Positions 41,913 to 51,319 of a stretch of 64,000 nucleotides of DNA are shown in pieces. The translations under genes and the position numbers were made by a program. The stretch lies in assembly GCA_902623255.1 (NCBI GenBank), contig CACNSY010000004.1, positions 44,720-108,719 of the forward strand, read 5' to 3'. Position 1 is the stretch's first letter; each line of letters opens with the position of its first letter. The DNA comes from an uncultured Alphaproteobacteria bacterium. GTDB taxonomy: Bacteria; Pseudomonadota; Alphaproteobacteria; HIMB59; GCA-002718135. Below the pieces are notes generated by a model, which made no database searches, was not told where the DNA came from, and was given only the letters and a program-made list of their open reading frames with translations.

Positions 41913-42653
41913 ATGTCAGATTTTAAAGATTTCAGAGATAATGGATACATTCTTAAAAGAAAACTCTTTTCAGAAGATGAGATATCTAAATTAACTGAAT
42001 TTATTGAAAGAAATTCTGAGAAAGAAAATCAAGCTAGAGAAACGTTTAGTTCTACAGGTAAATTAAATATTACATTATGGAATGAACCTTCAAATGATTT
42101 ATTTGGGAAATTTTCTACTAATGAAAGAATTGTAAAACCAATGGAAGAATTCCTTGAAGATGAAGTTTACCACTATCATTCAAAAGTAATTTGGAAAAAA
42201 CCAGGTGATGGTGGTTTTGATTGGCATCAAGATTATGGTTATTGGTATCATAATGCATGTCTATATCCAGATATGGGATCTTGTTTTATAATGTTAGATA
42301 AAGCTACAAAAGAAAATGGTTGTCTTAAAGTTTTAAAAGGATCTCAAAAAGTTGGAAGAATAGGTCATGGAGTATCAGATACTCCCGAGCAAACAGCAGA
42401 TTTAGACAGAATACGTGAATTAGAAAAAAGACACGAATGTATTTATATTGAAGCTGATCCAGGCGATGCTCTTTTTTTTCATGCAAATCTTTTACATTCA
42501 TCAGAGGCAAATAATTCAAATTACTCAAGAAGAACTTTAATAGTATGCTTTAATACTAAAACAAATAATCCCTATAAAGAAATTGGACACGCAAGGTACA
42601 CTCCTTTAAAAGTGGCACCTCATAATTCAATCATGGAGTATCAAAATGATTAA
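41913..42653 (+). CDS. Phytanoyl-CoA dioxygenase (PhyH) family protein
   Basis: Predicted Fe(II)/2-oxoglutarate-dependent oxygenase, 246 residues, with an intact facial triad: HQD in FDWHQDYGYW at about 108-110, and the distal His and Arg in FFHANLLHSSEAN and YSRRTLIV. The ENGCLKVLKGSQK block is the usual PhyH strand. It is divergent from the first GH4 gene and overlaps the second by eight bases, so it probably modifies the same glycoside or its aglycone. No substrate can be named. Confidence 0.85.
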   Translation: MSDFKDFRDNGYILKRKLFSEDEISKLTEFIERNSEKENQARETFSSTGKLNITLWNEPSNDLFGKFSTNERIVKPMEEFLEDEVYHYHSKVIWKKPGDGGFDWHQDYGYWYHNACLYPDMGSCFIMLDKATKENGCLKVLKGSQKVGRIGHGVSDTPEQTADLDRIRELEKRHECIYIEADPGDALFFHANLLHSSEANNSNYSRRTLIVCFNTKTNNPYKEIGHARYTPLKVAPHNSIMEYQND

Positions 42654-44010
42654 ACTTACAATTATCGGAGCTGGTAGTGCTGTTTTTACAAGAAGAATAG
42701 TAACCGATCTTCTAGCTATAGAGCAATTTAAAAATATGGAAATTGCTTTACAAGACATTGATCCTGTAAGATTAAAAGCATCACATGATTTAATAGATGT
42801 AATTTCAAAAAAATTAAATATTTCACCTAAAGTTACTTCTCATACAGACAGACGAGAGTCTTTAATTGGTGCAGACTTTGTTCAAACAACAATTCAAGTT
42901 GGAGGATATGAACCATCCACAGTTATTGATTTTAAAATTCCTAATGAATTTGGATTAAGACAAACTATAGCAGATACTCTTGGTATAGGTGGAATAATGA
43001 GAGGTCTACGAACTATTCCTGTTTTACTAGATGTTGCAAAAGATATTATGGATATTTGTCCAAATGCTACTTGGTTACAATACGTAAATCCAATGTGTTC
43101 AAACATGATTGCAATAAATACTGCTTTCCCAGAAATAAAAGCTATGGGTCTATGTCACTCCGTTCAAGGAACAGCAGAAATGTTGGCAAAAGATTTAGAT
43201 GAAGATATTAATAATATTGATTATCTTTGTGGCGGTATAAACCATATGGCCTTCTATAAAAAATTTGAAAAGAAAATTAATGAAAATGAAAACGAAGATT
43301 TATATCCAAGATTAAAAAAACTAGCTGATAAAATTGTAAATGATGAAGAAATATCCTCAAGAAGTAAAAAAACTGATCATGAATCTAATAAAGTACTTCA
43401 TGAAAAAGTACGATATGAAATTCTTAGAAGATTTGGTTATTTTGTGACAGAGTCTAGTGAGCACTTTGCTGAATATGTTCCATGGTTCATAAAACAAAAT
43501 AGAGATGACGTCATAAAAAAATACAAGATACCAATAGAAGAGTATATCGATCGATGCAAAAGCAACATTAAACTTTGGAAAGATTTAGAAAAAGATATGA
43601 CTCCAATTTATGATATGCCTCTTACAAGAAGTAACGAGTATGCATCATTTATAATGGATGGAATTGCAAATAATAAAGAAGTTACTATCAATGCTAATGT
43701 TATGAATAAAAATCTAATTGATAATTTACCAGAAAATTGCTGTGTAGAGGTTCCTGTAATAATTAATTCACAAGGGTATAAACCTCAAAAATTTGGTAAA
43801 TTACCAGAGCAATTAGCTGCTTTAATGCGCACTAATATTAATGTGCAAATACTAACTGCAGAAGCTGCTTTAACAAAAAAAAGAGAGCACATATATCATG
43901 CTGCAATGCTTGATCCTTTAACAGGAGCTAATCTGACAATTGATGAAATTTATAGCATGACTGATAAAATGATTGAAGCACATGGTGATTATTTACCTCA
44001 ATATAATTAA
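42646..44010 (+). CDS. Glycoside hydrolase family 4, probable alpha-galactosidase (CHSV motif)
   Basis: NAD+/Mn2+-dependent glycosidase of 454 residues. The Rossmann start is LTIIGAGSAVFTRRIV. LQYVNPMCSNM precedes CHSV at 170-173, the motif tied to alpha-galactosidases such as MelA, and a second ligand His lies at 200 in GGINHMAFY. It is coupled with the upstream dioxygenase and the downstream PanB-like gene (TAATG). No signal peptide, so it cleaves the imported glycoside in the cytoplasm. Confidence 0.9.
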   Translation: MIKLTIIGAGSAVFTRRIVTDLLAIEQFKNMEIALQDIDPVRLKASHDLIDVISKKLNISPKVTSHTDRRESLIGADFVQTTIQVGGYEPSTVIDFKIPNEFGLRQTIADTLGIGGIMRGLRTIPVLLDVAKDIMDICPNATWLQYVNPMCSNMIAINTAFPEIKAMGLCHSVQGTAEMLAKDLDEDINNIDYLCGGINHMAFYKKFEKKINENENEDLYPRLKKLADKIVNDEEISSRSKKTDHESNKVLHEKVRYEILRRFGYFVTESSEHFAEYVPWFIKQNRDDVIKKYKIPIEEYIDRCKSNIKLWKDLEKDMTPIYDMPLTRSNEYASFIMDGIANNKEVTINANVMNKNLIDNLPENCCVEVPVIINSQGYKPQKFGKLPEQLAALMRTNINVQILTAEAALTKKREHIYHAAMLDPLTGANLTIDEIYSMTDKMIEAHGDYLPQYN

Positions 44011-44837
44011 TGACTAAATTAACTGTAAAAGATTTATTTGAGAAAAAAGGAAAAATAAAATTAACTGAGCTATATGTAACAAATGCTTTAGAAGCTTACG
44101 CTGCAGAAAAAGCTGGCATAGATATCCAAATTGTATCTTTTAAAAAAGAAACATTAAGAACCGGTGTACCAACAAATAAATGGTTCAGAGATGCTCATAT
44201 AAAAGATATTAGAGAAGCTGCTCCTAATACCTTTATGATATTTGGCCTTGGTCAACTTTCATCTATTGATAAGGCAATTGATGCAGCTTTAATTGCAAGA
44301 GACAATGGAGCAGATGCTGTTTATTGTGGAAATAGTCCAAAATATATTGAAGCTCTTCGTAAAGAAGGTTTACCATCTGTAAGTCATATTGGTTTAATTC
44401 CCTATAAGAGTACTTGGACCGGTGGTTTTAAAGCCGTAGGGAAAGATGCTGACTCAGCATTTAGAGTTTATCAAGATGCTATTGCATATGACAATGCGGG
44501 AGCTATTGGTCTTGAGGTAGAATGCGTGCCTGATCGGGTAGCAGAATTAATTACAAAAAAAGTAAATCTTTTAACTTTATCAATGGGAAGTGGTCCAAAT
44601 TGTGATGTTGAGTTTTTATTTATACAAGATGTAATTGGAACTAATACTGATCGAGTACCACGACATGCAAAAGTATTTAAGGATACAAATAAGTCTTATG
44701 AAAAACTTTTAGATGACACTGTAGAAGGTTTAAAAAACTTTATAGATGACGTTAAAACTAAAAAATTTCCAACATCCTCAAATATTGTTGAAATTAAAGA
44801 TGAAGAGTTTGAAAAATTTTTAAATAAAGTTGGTTAA
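44010..44837 (+). CDS. PanB-like TIM-barrel protein lacking most catalytic residues
   Basis: A 275-residue protein matching the ketopantoate hydroxymethyltransferase fold: SVSHIGLIPYKSTWTGGFKA at about 123-142, then LEVECVP (168-174) keeping the Glu that corresponds to E. coli PanB Glu181. By my alignment the metal ligands Asp45 and Asp84 and the Lys112/Glu114 pair are replaced (SFKKE, IFGLG, AVYCGNS). It is therefore unlikely to make ketopantoate. Coupling to an alpha-galactosidase gene suggests a role in the fate of the released moiety. The stop shares TTAA with the convergent next gene. Confidence 0.75.
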   Translation: MTKLTVKDLFEKKGKIKLTELYVTNALEAYAAEKAGIDIQIVSFKKETLRTGVPTNKWFRDAHIKDIREAAPNTFMIFGLGQLSSIDKAIDAALIARDNGADAVYCGNSPKYIEALRKEGLPSVSHIGLIPYKSTWTGGFKAVGKDADSAFRVYQDAIAYDNAGAIGLEVECVPDRVAELITKKVNLLTLSMGSGPNCDVEFLFIQDVIGTNTDRVPRHAKVFKDTNKSYEKLLDDTVEGLKNFIDDVKTKKFPTSSNIVEIKDEEFEKFLNKVG

Positions 44838-45661
44838 ATTTTAATACTTAATAAATCTTTTCCAATTATTGGGTCTTTTCCAAAATCTTTTCGAACTATT
44901 TTTTTTAGTTTTGAAATATTAAACTTCGTTGGAACAAAATGAGTTAATACAAGGTTTTTACAATTTGATAACTTTGCAACCTTACCGACTAGATTGCTCG
45001 TCGTATGATATTCCTTTACATTATGTAAAGTTTTTTTTGTTCTAAGTTTTGAAGTCTTATTCATTTCGTATTCAATAAAAACTTCATGTAAAAGAACATC
45101 TGCATTTTGAGCATTAACCATTAAGCTCTCGCATGGTCTTGTATCACCACTAATTGTTAATTTTTTTTTATTATTAAAAAAAGAGAAGCCATAAGCAAAA
45201 GGAACTGGTTTATGATCCACTTCAAAATATTTAATTTTTATATCATTAATTTTTATATTACCTTCTTTATTGAACTCATAAACTTTGTATTTTAGAGCTT
45301 TTATAGATTTTCTCTTTTCATAATTAATTCTCTGTATACGCTCATCTCTCCAGGCTAAAAATATTTTATCTATAAATTTTTTTGTACCTTTAGGTCCGTA
45401 TATTTTCCAAATTGAATCTCTATCTGAATGCCAGGAGGAGATAATTAGCTGATATAAATCTATAACATGATCTGTATGAAGATGAGTAAGTAATAAAGCA
45501 TCAATATCAGCAGAAGAATTTCCACTTTGATTTAATCTTTGTGTTACTCCTGAGCCACAATCAACTAGGATTTTTGTTTTTTTTGAACATACTAAATTAG
45601 ATGAACCACATCTTTTATGATCAACAGATGGACATCCAGTTCCAAGAAGCGTCAGCTTCAT
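44834..45661 (-). CDS. MBL-fold metal-dependent hydrolase, RNase Z-like
   Basis: Metallo-beta-lactamase-fold protein of 275 residues. It starts [11 protein letters not shown], typical of RNase Z/arylsulfatase-like members, with the metal motif THLHTDH near residue 60, a GDTRPCE block carrying the bridging Asp, and a C-terminal LTHFVPT. It could be a tRNA 3' processing enzyme, a phosphodiesterase or another hydrolase. Its ATG overlaps the rpoD stop by one base, so it is probably co-transcribed with rpoD. Confidence 0.82.
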   Translation of the reverse strand: MKLTLLGTGCPSVDHKRCGSSNLVCSKKTKILVDCGSGVTQRLNQSGNSSADIDALLLTHLHTDHVIDLYQLIISSWHSDRDSIWKIYGPKGTKKFIDKIFLAWRDERIQRINYEKRKSIKALKYKVYEFNKEGNIKINDIKIKYFEVDHKPVPFAYGFSFFNNKKKLTISGDTRPCESLMVNAQNADVLLHEVFIEYEMNKTSKLRTKKTLHNVKEYHTTSNLVGKVAKLSNCKNLVLTHFVPTKFNISKLKKIVRKDFGKDPIIGKDLLSIKI

Positions 45662-47820
45662 TATTCATCAAGAAATGTTTTTAACTTTCTTGCTCTAGTT
45701 GGATGTTTTAATTTTCTTAATGCCTTAGCTTCAATCTGCCTTATTCTCTCCCTGGTGACACTAAATTGCTGACCAACTTCTTCTAAAGTATGATCACTGT
45801 TCATACCTATTCCAAATCTCATTCTTAAAACTCTCTCTTCTCTTGGTGTTAAAGAAGATAGTATTCTTGTTGTAGTATCACGCAAAGAACTTTTTACAGC
45901 CGCGTCTATAGGTATAAGAGCGTTTTTATCTTCAATGAAATCTCCTAGAGAGCTATCCTCTTCATCACCAACTGGAGTTTCTAAGCTTATAGGCTCTTTG
46001 GCTATTTTTAAAACTTTCTTAACTTTGTCTAGTGGCATATGTAATCTATCGGCTAATTCATTTGGAGTAGGCTCTCTACCAATCTCAGACATAATCTGTC
46101 TTGTTGTTCTAACTATTTTATTTATTGTTTCGATCATGTGAACTGGTATTCTAATTGTTCTTGCTTGATCAGCAATTGATCTGGTTATAGCCTGTCTAAT
46201 CCACCATGTTGCATAAGTAGAAAATTTATAACCTCTTCTATATTCAAATTTATCGACTGCTTTCATCAAACCGATGTTACCCTCTTGTATAAGATCTAAG
46301 AATTGAAGTCCTCTATTAGTATATTTTTTTGCTATAGAAATAACTAATCGAAGATTGGATTCAATCATTTCTTTTTTTGCTCTATTTGCAGATCTTTCAC
46401 CTTGTTGCACAACACCTACTATTCTTCTAAACTCAGATAATGGTAACTCAGAGGCTGTTTGTATTTCTTTTATTTCTTCAATATTTTTATTAATTTCAAT
46501 ATGATTTCTATTAATAAACTTTTCCCAATTTTTATCTTTAGTTGCTAATAAACTTTGTATCCAGTTTTTTTCAAAATTAAAATTTAAATACTGATCTATA
46601 AAATCTTCTCTTTTAACACCTGCATTTGTAGCCATACGAAGCATTTTTCCTTCACGCAAAAGGAGTTTTTTATTAAGCTCATATAAAGCTTCCATAAGAG
46701 CTTCGATAGTTGTTGCATTAAAATGCACAGCTTTCATTGCCGCCACCATTTCTTTTTGTATTTTCAGGTATTTTTTTTCTAAATTAATAAAAATTTTTTC
46801 GTTTTTTTTATTTGCGTTGATTAACTCTTGGCTATGTTTTTGAAGTTTTTTGAAAAGTTTTGTTATATCATTAAAATCATTTAATACTTTTGGTTTAAGT
46901 TTTTCCTCCATTGCTGCAAGAGAAACATTTAAACTATCATCGTCATCTTCATCTTGTTGTTGTTCATCATCGTTACTATTTTCTAAATTATTTTCATCAT
47001 CATTTTTTTTCTTATTATTGTCCTTTTTATCAGCACCACTTTCAATTAACTTTAATGTATCTTCAAGTTTAGAGTCAGAAATATCCGACATGTCATATGT
47101 AGCTTCTAAGTCAACTATGTCTCTTAAAAGCATGGTACCGTCTTTAATAGCATCTTTCCAATTGATTATAGATCTTATTGTCATTGGACTTTCACAAATT
47201 GCACCTATCATCTTTTCTCTTCCAGCTTCAATTCTTTTAGCTATAGCTATCTCTCCTTCTCTACTAAGAAGTTCGACTGCACCCATATCTCTTAAATATA
47301 ATCTTACTGGATCGTCAGTTTTTCCAGTTTGTTTTTTTTCTTGATCCTCACTTCCTTCTTCAGTTTTAGAATTTTGTTCCTTTGCAAGAGAAATTAACTC
47401 TTTTGCTTCTTCTTCAGAGTAAATTTTAATATTATTAGAAGTAATCAGGTCTTGAAATTTTTTTATATTTTCATCAAGTCTAAATTTTTTAGGAATAGCT
47501 TTTTCAATTATTCTTTGAGTATATATTCCATCGACTTTATGTTTATTAATTAACTTGGCAAATATTTCTTTTATTTTTTCTTCAAAACCTGAAATCGCTT
47601 TTGGAATTTTCTTTGGTTTATCTTTTGGTGACGTTTTAATTAAAGACTTCTTGGATACTTTTTTTGCTATAGTTTTCTTTGTTTTTTTTATAATTTTTGA
47701 TTTAGATACTTTGGAAGATTTAGAAATTGATTTGTTATTAGTTAATTTTTTTTTAATAGAAGTTTTCTTTTTAGGTGCCTTTGTTTTTTTCTTAACAGTT
47801 TTTTTCTTTTTTTTTGCCAT
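45661..47820 (-). CDS. rpoD: RNA polymerase primary sigma factor RpoD
   Basis: Housekeeping sigma-70, 719 residues. Region 1.2 ([11 protein letters not shown]), regions 2.1-2.4 ([18 protein letters not shown] through [15 protein letters not shown]), region 3 and region 4.2 ([20 protein letters not shown]) are all present. The first 75 residues are unusually lysine-rich ([17 protein letters not shown] at 3-19), before the region 1.1-like helix bundle, and an acidic run of Asp/Glu/Asn lies at about 275-300 in the non-conserved insert. It follows dnaG by four bases, the usual alphaproteobacterial order. Confidence 0.96.
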   Translation of the reverse strand: MAKKKKKTVKKKTKAPKKKTSIKKKLTNNKSISKSSKVSKSKIIKKTKKTIAKKVSKKSLIKTSPKDKPKKIPKAISGFEEKIKEIFAKLINKHKVDGIYTQRIIEKAIPKKFRLDENIKKFQDLITSNNIKIYSEEEAKELISLAKEQNSKTEEGSEDQEKKQTGKTDDPVRLYLRDMGAVELLSREGEIAIAKRIEAGREKMIGAICESPMTIRSIINWKDAIKDGTMLLRDIVDLEATYDMSDISDSKLEDTLKLIESGADKKDNNKKKNDDENNLENSNDDEQQQDEDDDDSLNVSLAAMEEKLKPKVLNDFNDITKLFKKLQKHSQELINANKKNEKIFINLEKKYLKIQKEMVAAMKAVHFNATTIEALMEALYELNKKLLLREGKMLRMATNAGVKREDFIDQYLNFNFEKNWIQSLLATKDKNWEKFINRNHIEINKNIEEIKEIQTASELPLSEFRRIVGVVQQGERSANRAKKEMIESNLRLVISIAKKYTNRGLQFLDLIQEGNIGLMKAVDKFEYRRGYKFSTYATWWIRQAITRSIADQARTIRIPVHMIETINKIVRTTRQIMSEIGREPTPNELADRLHMPLDKVKKVLKIAKEPISLETPVGDEEDSSLGDFIEDKNALIPIDAAVKSSLRDTTTRILSSLTPREERVLRMRFGIGMNSDHTLEEVGQQFSVTRERIRQIEAKALRKLKHPTRARKLKTFLDE

Positions 47821-47824
47821 AACT

Positions 47825-49573
47825 TTATTTTAATAATTCCTCATTGTTGTGAAGATTAAAAGTAATATTTTTTAACTCGTCCCATGTCATTGAAGATGAG
47901 TTAGTATCTATATCATTTAGGCTTTTATTTATTTTTTTCAAATTTGAAAGTCTTGTCTTCAAATTATTAATGGATTCTTTAATTTCATATATAACTTCCT
48001 CAGAATCAAGATCCGTACGTACATAAGAGAAAAGTTGAAATATACTATTATCCCTAGTTTTTTCGTAAATTTCAGATAATTTATTGGGGAATTTATTAGT
48101 ATTGATATTATCTATATCAATCTCAAAAAACTCTGATTTATGAATAAAGTTTAAGAATTCAGTCTGATCATCATTTAATAATTCAGAAGACGTCAACAGC
48201 GAATAGATCTCTGATCTTAAATTCATATGATTTAAATAGGCTGTCAGAAAAGAATAAATCTGTTTTTCTTTTAAAGAAATCGTTTTTGGAATAATTTTAA
48301 TAGATTGTTTTTTATTAGAAAATGATTTTAGTTTTTGAAAAAATAAAGATTTAAACTCATTTTTATAAAAATATTTTATTTTACTATCTTTAATATTGCT
48401 GACTAATTCATCAATATAGTTATCAAAAATAACTTTATTATCAGATTTTTGTAAATCAATTGATTTTGATGATTCCTGAAAAATAAAATCTACAATCGAA
48501 AGTGGATTTTTTAAATATTTTGCAAATTTGCTTAAAGAATATTCATTTATGAAGGTATCAGGATCGTATTCATTTGGCAAAATTATAAATTGTAATAATT
48601 TGGAAGGAGTTAAGTAAGGTAACGACATTATAGCACTTTTAAAGGAAGCTTTTAAACCTGATGTATCGCCATCGAACATCAATGTTGGTTTATTTACATA
48701 TTTCCATGATAATAAAAGATGACTATCAGTTAATGAAGTTCCAAGTGGAGCTACAGCTGTTTTAATATTTTTGTCATACAAACTTATTACATCCATATAA
48801 CCCTCACAAACTAACATATTTTTTTTTGATCTTATAGTTTGTTTAGCGTTAAAAAGATTATAGAGTATATTTCTTTTTTTAAAAAAATTACTTTCAGGTG
48901 AATTAATATATTTAGGATTTGAATTATCTAATACTCTTCCTCCAAATCCAACAATTTTTCCATATTCATTTGTAATTGGAAACATAAGTCTATTGTAAAA
49001 AAAATCACGTATCTTGTTATTTTTATCTAGTTTTACTACATTACTTTCAAGCAATTCTTTATCATCAAAATTTTGTTCTTTTAGAAATTGATATAGAGTT
49101 TGATTTGGACTAGAAGAAAATCCTAACTTAAAATACCTAATAGTCTCGTCTGATAAATTTCTTTTATTTAAATAATTTTGACAATCTTTACTTGTCTGCA
49201 GATTATCTTGAAACCATTTAGTTGAAATTTCTAAAATCTTATAAATTTTATCATTTTTTTTATTTATATTCGCATCAAAGTTGTCGATTATTCTAATACC
49301 AACTCTTTGAGCTAACTCTTTTACAGCTTCAGGAAATGAAAAATTATAAAGCTCTGTATATATAGTAAATATATCACCCTTAGCCCCACATCCAAAACAA
49401 TAATAGGAGCCTAAATCATCATTTATTTTACAAGACGGAGTTTTTTCATCATGAAAGGGACAACAGCACCAACTATCTTTTCCTTTTTTTATAACTTTTG
49501 TTTTTTTTTCAATTTCTTGTGAAAGAATAATTTTTGATTTTATTAGTTCAAGATCATTTTTTGAAAATGACAT
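47825..49573 (-). CDS. dnaG: DNA primase DnaG
   Basis: Synthesises RNA primers at the replication fork. The 582 residues begin with a CHC2 zinc finger ([11 protein letters not shown]...[10 protein letters not shown], about 38-65), then the RNA polymerase core with FSSSPN and [18 protein letters not shown], and the TOPRIM motif [12 protein letters not shown] near residue 255, with MFDGDTSG. The C-terminal helicase-interaction domain is short and diverged. It is coupled by TAATG to yqeY. Confidence 0.95.
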   Translation of the reverse strand: MSFSKNDLELIKSKIILSQEIEKKTKVIKKGKDSWCCCPFHDEKTPSCKINDDLGSYYCFGCGAKGDIFTIYTELYNFSFPEAVKELAQRVGIRIIDNFDANINKKNDKIYKILEISTKWFQDNLQTSKDCQNYLNKRNLSDETIRYFKLGFSSSPNQTLYQFLKEQNFDDKELLESNVVKLDKNNKIRDFFYNRLMFPITNEYGKIVGFGGRVLDNSNPKYINSPESNFFKKRNILYNLFNAKQTIRSKKNMLVCEGYMDVISLYDKNIKTAVAPLGTSLTDSHLLLSWKYVNKPTLMFDGDTSGLKASFKSAIMSLPYLTPSKLLQFIILPNEYDPDTFINEYSLSKFAKYLKNPLSIVDFIFQESSKSIDLQKSDNKVIFDNYIDELVSNIKDSKIKYFYKNEFKSLFFQKLKSFSNKKQSIKIIPKTISLKEKQIYSFLTAYLNHMNLRSEIYSLLTSSELLNDDQTEFLNFIHKSEFFEIDIDNINTNKFPNKLSEIYEKTRDNSIFQLFSYVRTDLDSEEVIYEIKESINNLKTRLSNLKKINKSLNDIDTNSSSMTWDELKNITFNLHNNEELLK

Positions 49574-50028
49574 TAATTACCTAACAAAGATTTAGCAATT
49601 TTTCCAACTAATCCCATATCTATTTTTCCAGTATATTTATCCTTAATTATTTTCATAAGTGCACCCATGTCTTTGAGAGATGTGAAATGGTTCTCAGAAA
49701 TTATATTCTTTATAATCAAATTTGTTTCATCTTCATCCATTTGCTTAGGTAAAAATTTTTCTATTACTTTGATCTCATTAAGTTCGTTTTCAATAAGATC
49801 ATTACGATTCGCTTTTTCAAAAGCTTCTATTGAGTCTTTTCTTTGTTTTACTAAACTTTGAAGTAAACTTAAAACATCAGAATCGGTCAAAACATCTCTT
49901 TTGCCCCTGAGAGAAATTTCCTTATCTTTAATCGCACTCTTTATTAATCGTAAAGTATTTATTGAATTACTGTCCTTTTCTTTTATAGAATTGTTATAGT
50001 TACTTTCAATTTCATCCTTTAAACTCAT
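49573..50028 (-). CDS. yqeY: GatB/YqeY domain protein
   Basis: Cytoplasmic 151-residue protein of the YqeY family, which is related to the tRNA-interacting tail domain of amidotransferase GatB. Typical blocks are NTLRLIKSAIKDKEI, SLVKQRKDSIEAFEKANR and EKFLPKQM, with the end KYTGKIDMGLVGKIAKSLL. It stands at the head of the yqeY-dnaG-rpoD-MBL operon, divergent from carA, as in many alphaproteobacteria. Its cellular role is not well known. Confidence 0.92.
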   Translation of the reverse strand: MSLKDEIESNYNNSIKEKDSNSINTLRLIKSAIKDKEISLRGKRDVLTDSDVLSLLQSLVKQRKDSIEAFEKANRNDLIENELNEIKVIEKFLPKQMDEDETNLIIKNIISENHFTSLKDMGALMKIIKDKYTGKIDMGLVGKIAKSLLGN

Positions 50029-50094
50029 TTTTTTTTCTCTTTCTAATAAATTTAATTTGATAATATAATTCTTCTTTTTAATTTCAACTAATCC

Positions 50095-50123
50095 TTGACT
50101 ACGTTGTTATAAATGCATACTAA
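50095..50123 (+). promoter_or_regulatory. Weak candidate promoter of carAB
   Basis: TTGACT (50095-50100) and TACTAA (50118-50123) are 17 bases apart and 26 bases before the carA ATG, in the divergent region with yqeY. The -10 match is poor. Confidence 0.35.
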
Positions 50124-50149
50124 CTATCATTTTGCTTCATCAAAATATA

Positions 50150-51319
50150 ATGGAAGTTTTAAAAAAAGAACCACATATTCACAATAAAACTGCTGCACTC
50201 GTATTAGAAAATGGTGAAATTTTGTGGGGTTATGGATTAGGAGAGAAAAAAGCTGCAGTAGGAGAACTCTGTTTTAATACCTCTCAAACAGGTTACCAAG
50301 AAGCATTATCTGATCCTTCATATACAAAGCAAATAATTACATTTACTTTCCCGCATGTTGGAATTGTTGGCACTAATCAAGATGATCAAGAGTCAAAAAA
50401 AATCTATGCAGACGGTTGTGTAATAAATCAGCCATTATCGGAATATTCAAATTGGAGGGCAGAAAATGACTTAAATTCATATTTTTTAAAAAATAAAATT
50501 CCATGTATTTTTGGAGTTGATACCAGATACTTAACTAAAAAATTATCTGTTGAGGGAGCTAAGAAGGCAGCAATTATTCACTTTGGAGAAGGTGAAAATA
50601 AAATTGAAAAACTCAAAACTCAAATAAATGATTGGAAAGGTCTTCAAAATTTAGATTTGGCTGGGATAGTATCGACAGAGCAAAATTATAATTGGAATAA
50701 AGGAATATGGAAAAGTGATAAGTCAATTAAAAGTAAATTTAAATATAATGTCACCTGTTTAGACTTTGGAATCAAAAATAATATTTTAAGAAATCTTAAT
50801 GAATTTAATCTTAAACCAACTGTATTAAACCTATTTTCCAGCTATGAGGAAATAATAAAAACTAATCCCTCAGGAATTTTTTTATCAAACGGTCCTGGTG
50901 ATCCTTATGCCACAGGTAGTAAAATAGTCGATGTGATTAAAAAATTAATTGATGATAATATTCCAATTTTTGGAATATGTTTAGGGCATCAAATTTTAGG
51001 ATTGGCATTAAATGCAAAGACTAAAAAAATGTTTCAGGGTCACAGAGGATCGAACCATCCTGTGAAAAATCTTTCAACAGGTATTGTTGAAATTACTTCA
51101 CAAAATCATGGCTTTGAAGTTGATAGAGATAGTTTCAACAAAGATATAATTGAAACTCATGTTTCACTATTTGATGAGACTAATGAAGGTTTAAAACATA
51201 AACATTTGCCGGTATTTAGTGTTCAATATCATCCAGAGGCGTCCCCTGGTCCACATGATAGTCATTATTTGTTTGAAGAATTTTATAAACTTATTGAGAA
51301 AAATGCCAAAAAGAACTGA
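50150..51319 (+). CDS. carA: Carbamoyl-phosphate synthase small subunit
   Basis: Glutaminase subunit feeding ammonia to CarB for pyrimidine and arginine synthesis. From the ATG at 50150 it has 389 residues. The N-terminal domain ([17 protein letters not shown]) is followed by a class I amidotransferase domain with Cys in [13 protein letters not shown] and the His-Glu pair in [17 protein letters not shown] 18 bases upstream in frame is less likely. The 3' end overlaps carB by 17 bases. Confidence 0.95.
   Translation: MEVLKKEPHIHNKTAALVLENGEILWGYGLGEKKAAVGELCFNTSQTGYQEALSDPSYTKQIITFTFPHVGIVGTNQDDQESKKIYADGCVINQPLSEYSNWRAENDLNSYFLKNKIPCIFGVDTRYLTKKLSVEGAKKAAIIHFGEGENKIEKLKTQINDWKGLQNLDLAGIVSTEQNYNWNKGIWKSDKSIKSKFKYNVTCLDFGIKNNILRNLNEFNLKPTVLNLFSSYEEIIKTNPSGIFLSNGPGDPYATGSKIVDVIKKLIDDNIPIFGICLGHQILGLALNAKTKKMFQGHRGSNHPVKNLSTGIVEITSQNHGFEVDRDSFNKDIIETHVSLFDETNEGLKHKHLPVFSVQYHPEASPGPHDSHYLFEEFYKLIEKNAKKN

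Noticed and set aside
46850..47344. A 164-codon plus-strand open frame rich in Ser and Leu
   Set aside because: It is the mirror of rpoD; the Ser runs are the complement of Asp/Glu-rich codons in the acidic insert. No start signal or known domain.
47555..47833. A Phe-rich, membrane-like plus-strand open frame of 92 codons
   Set aside because: Phe runs are the complement of the lysine codons in the RpoD N-terminal extension. Not a real membrane protein.
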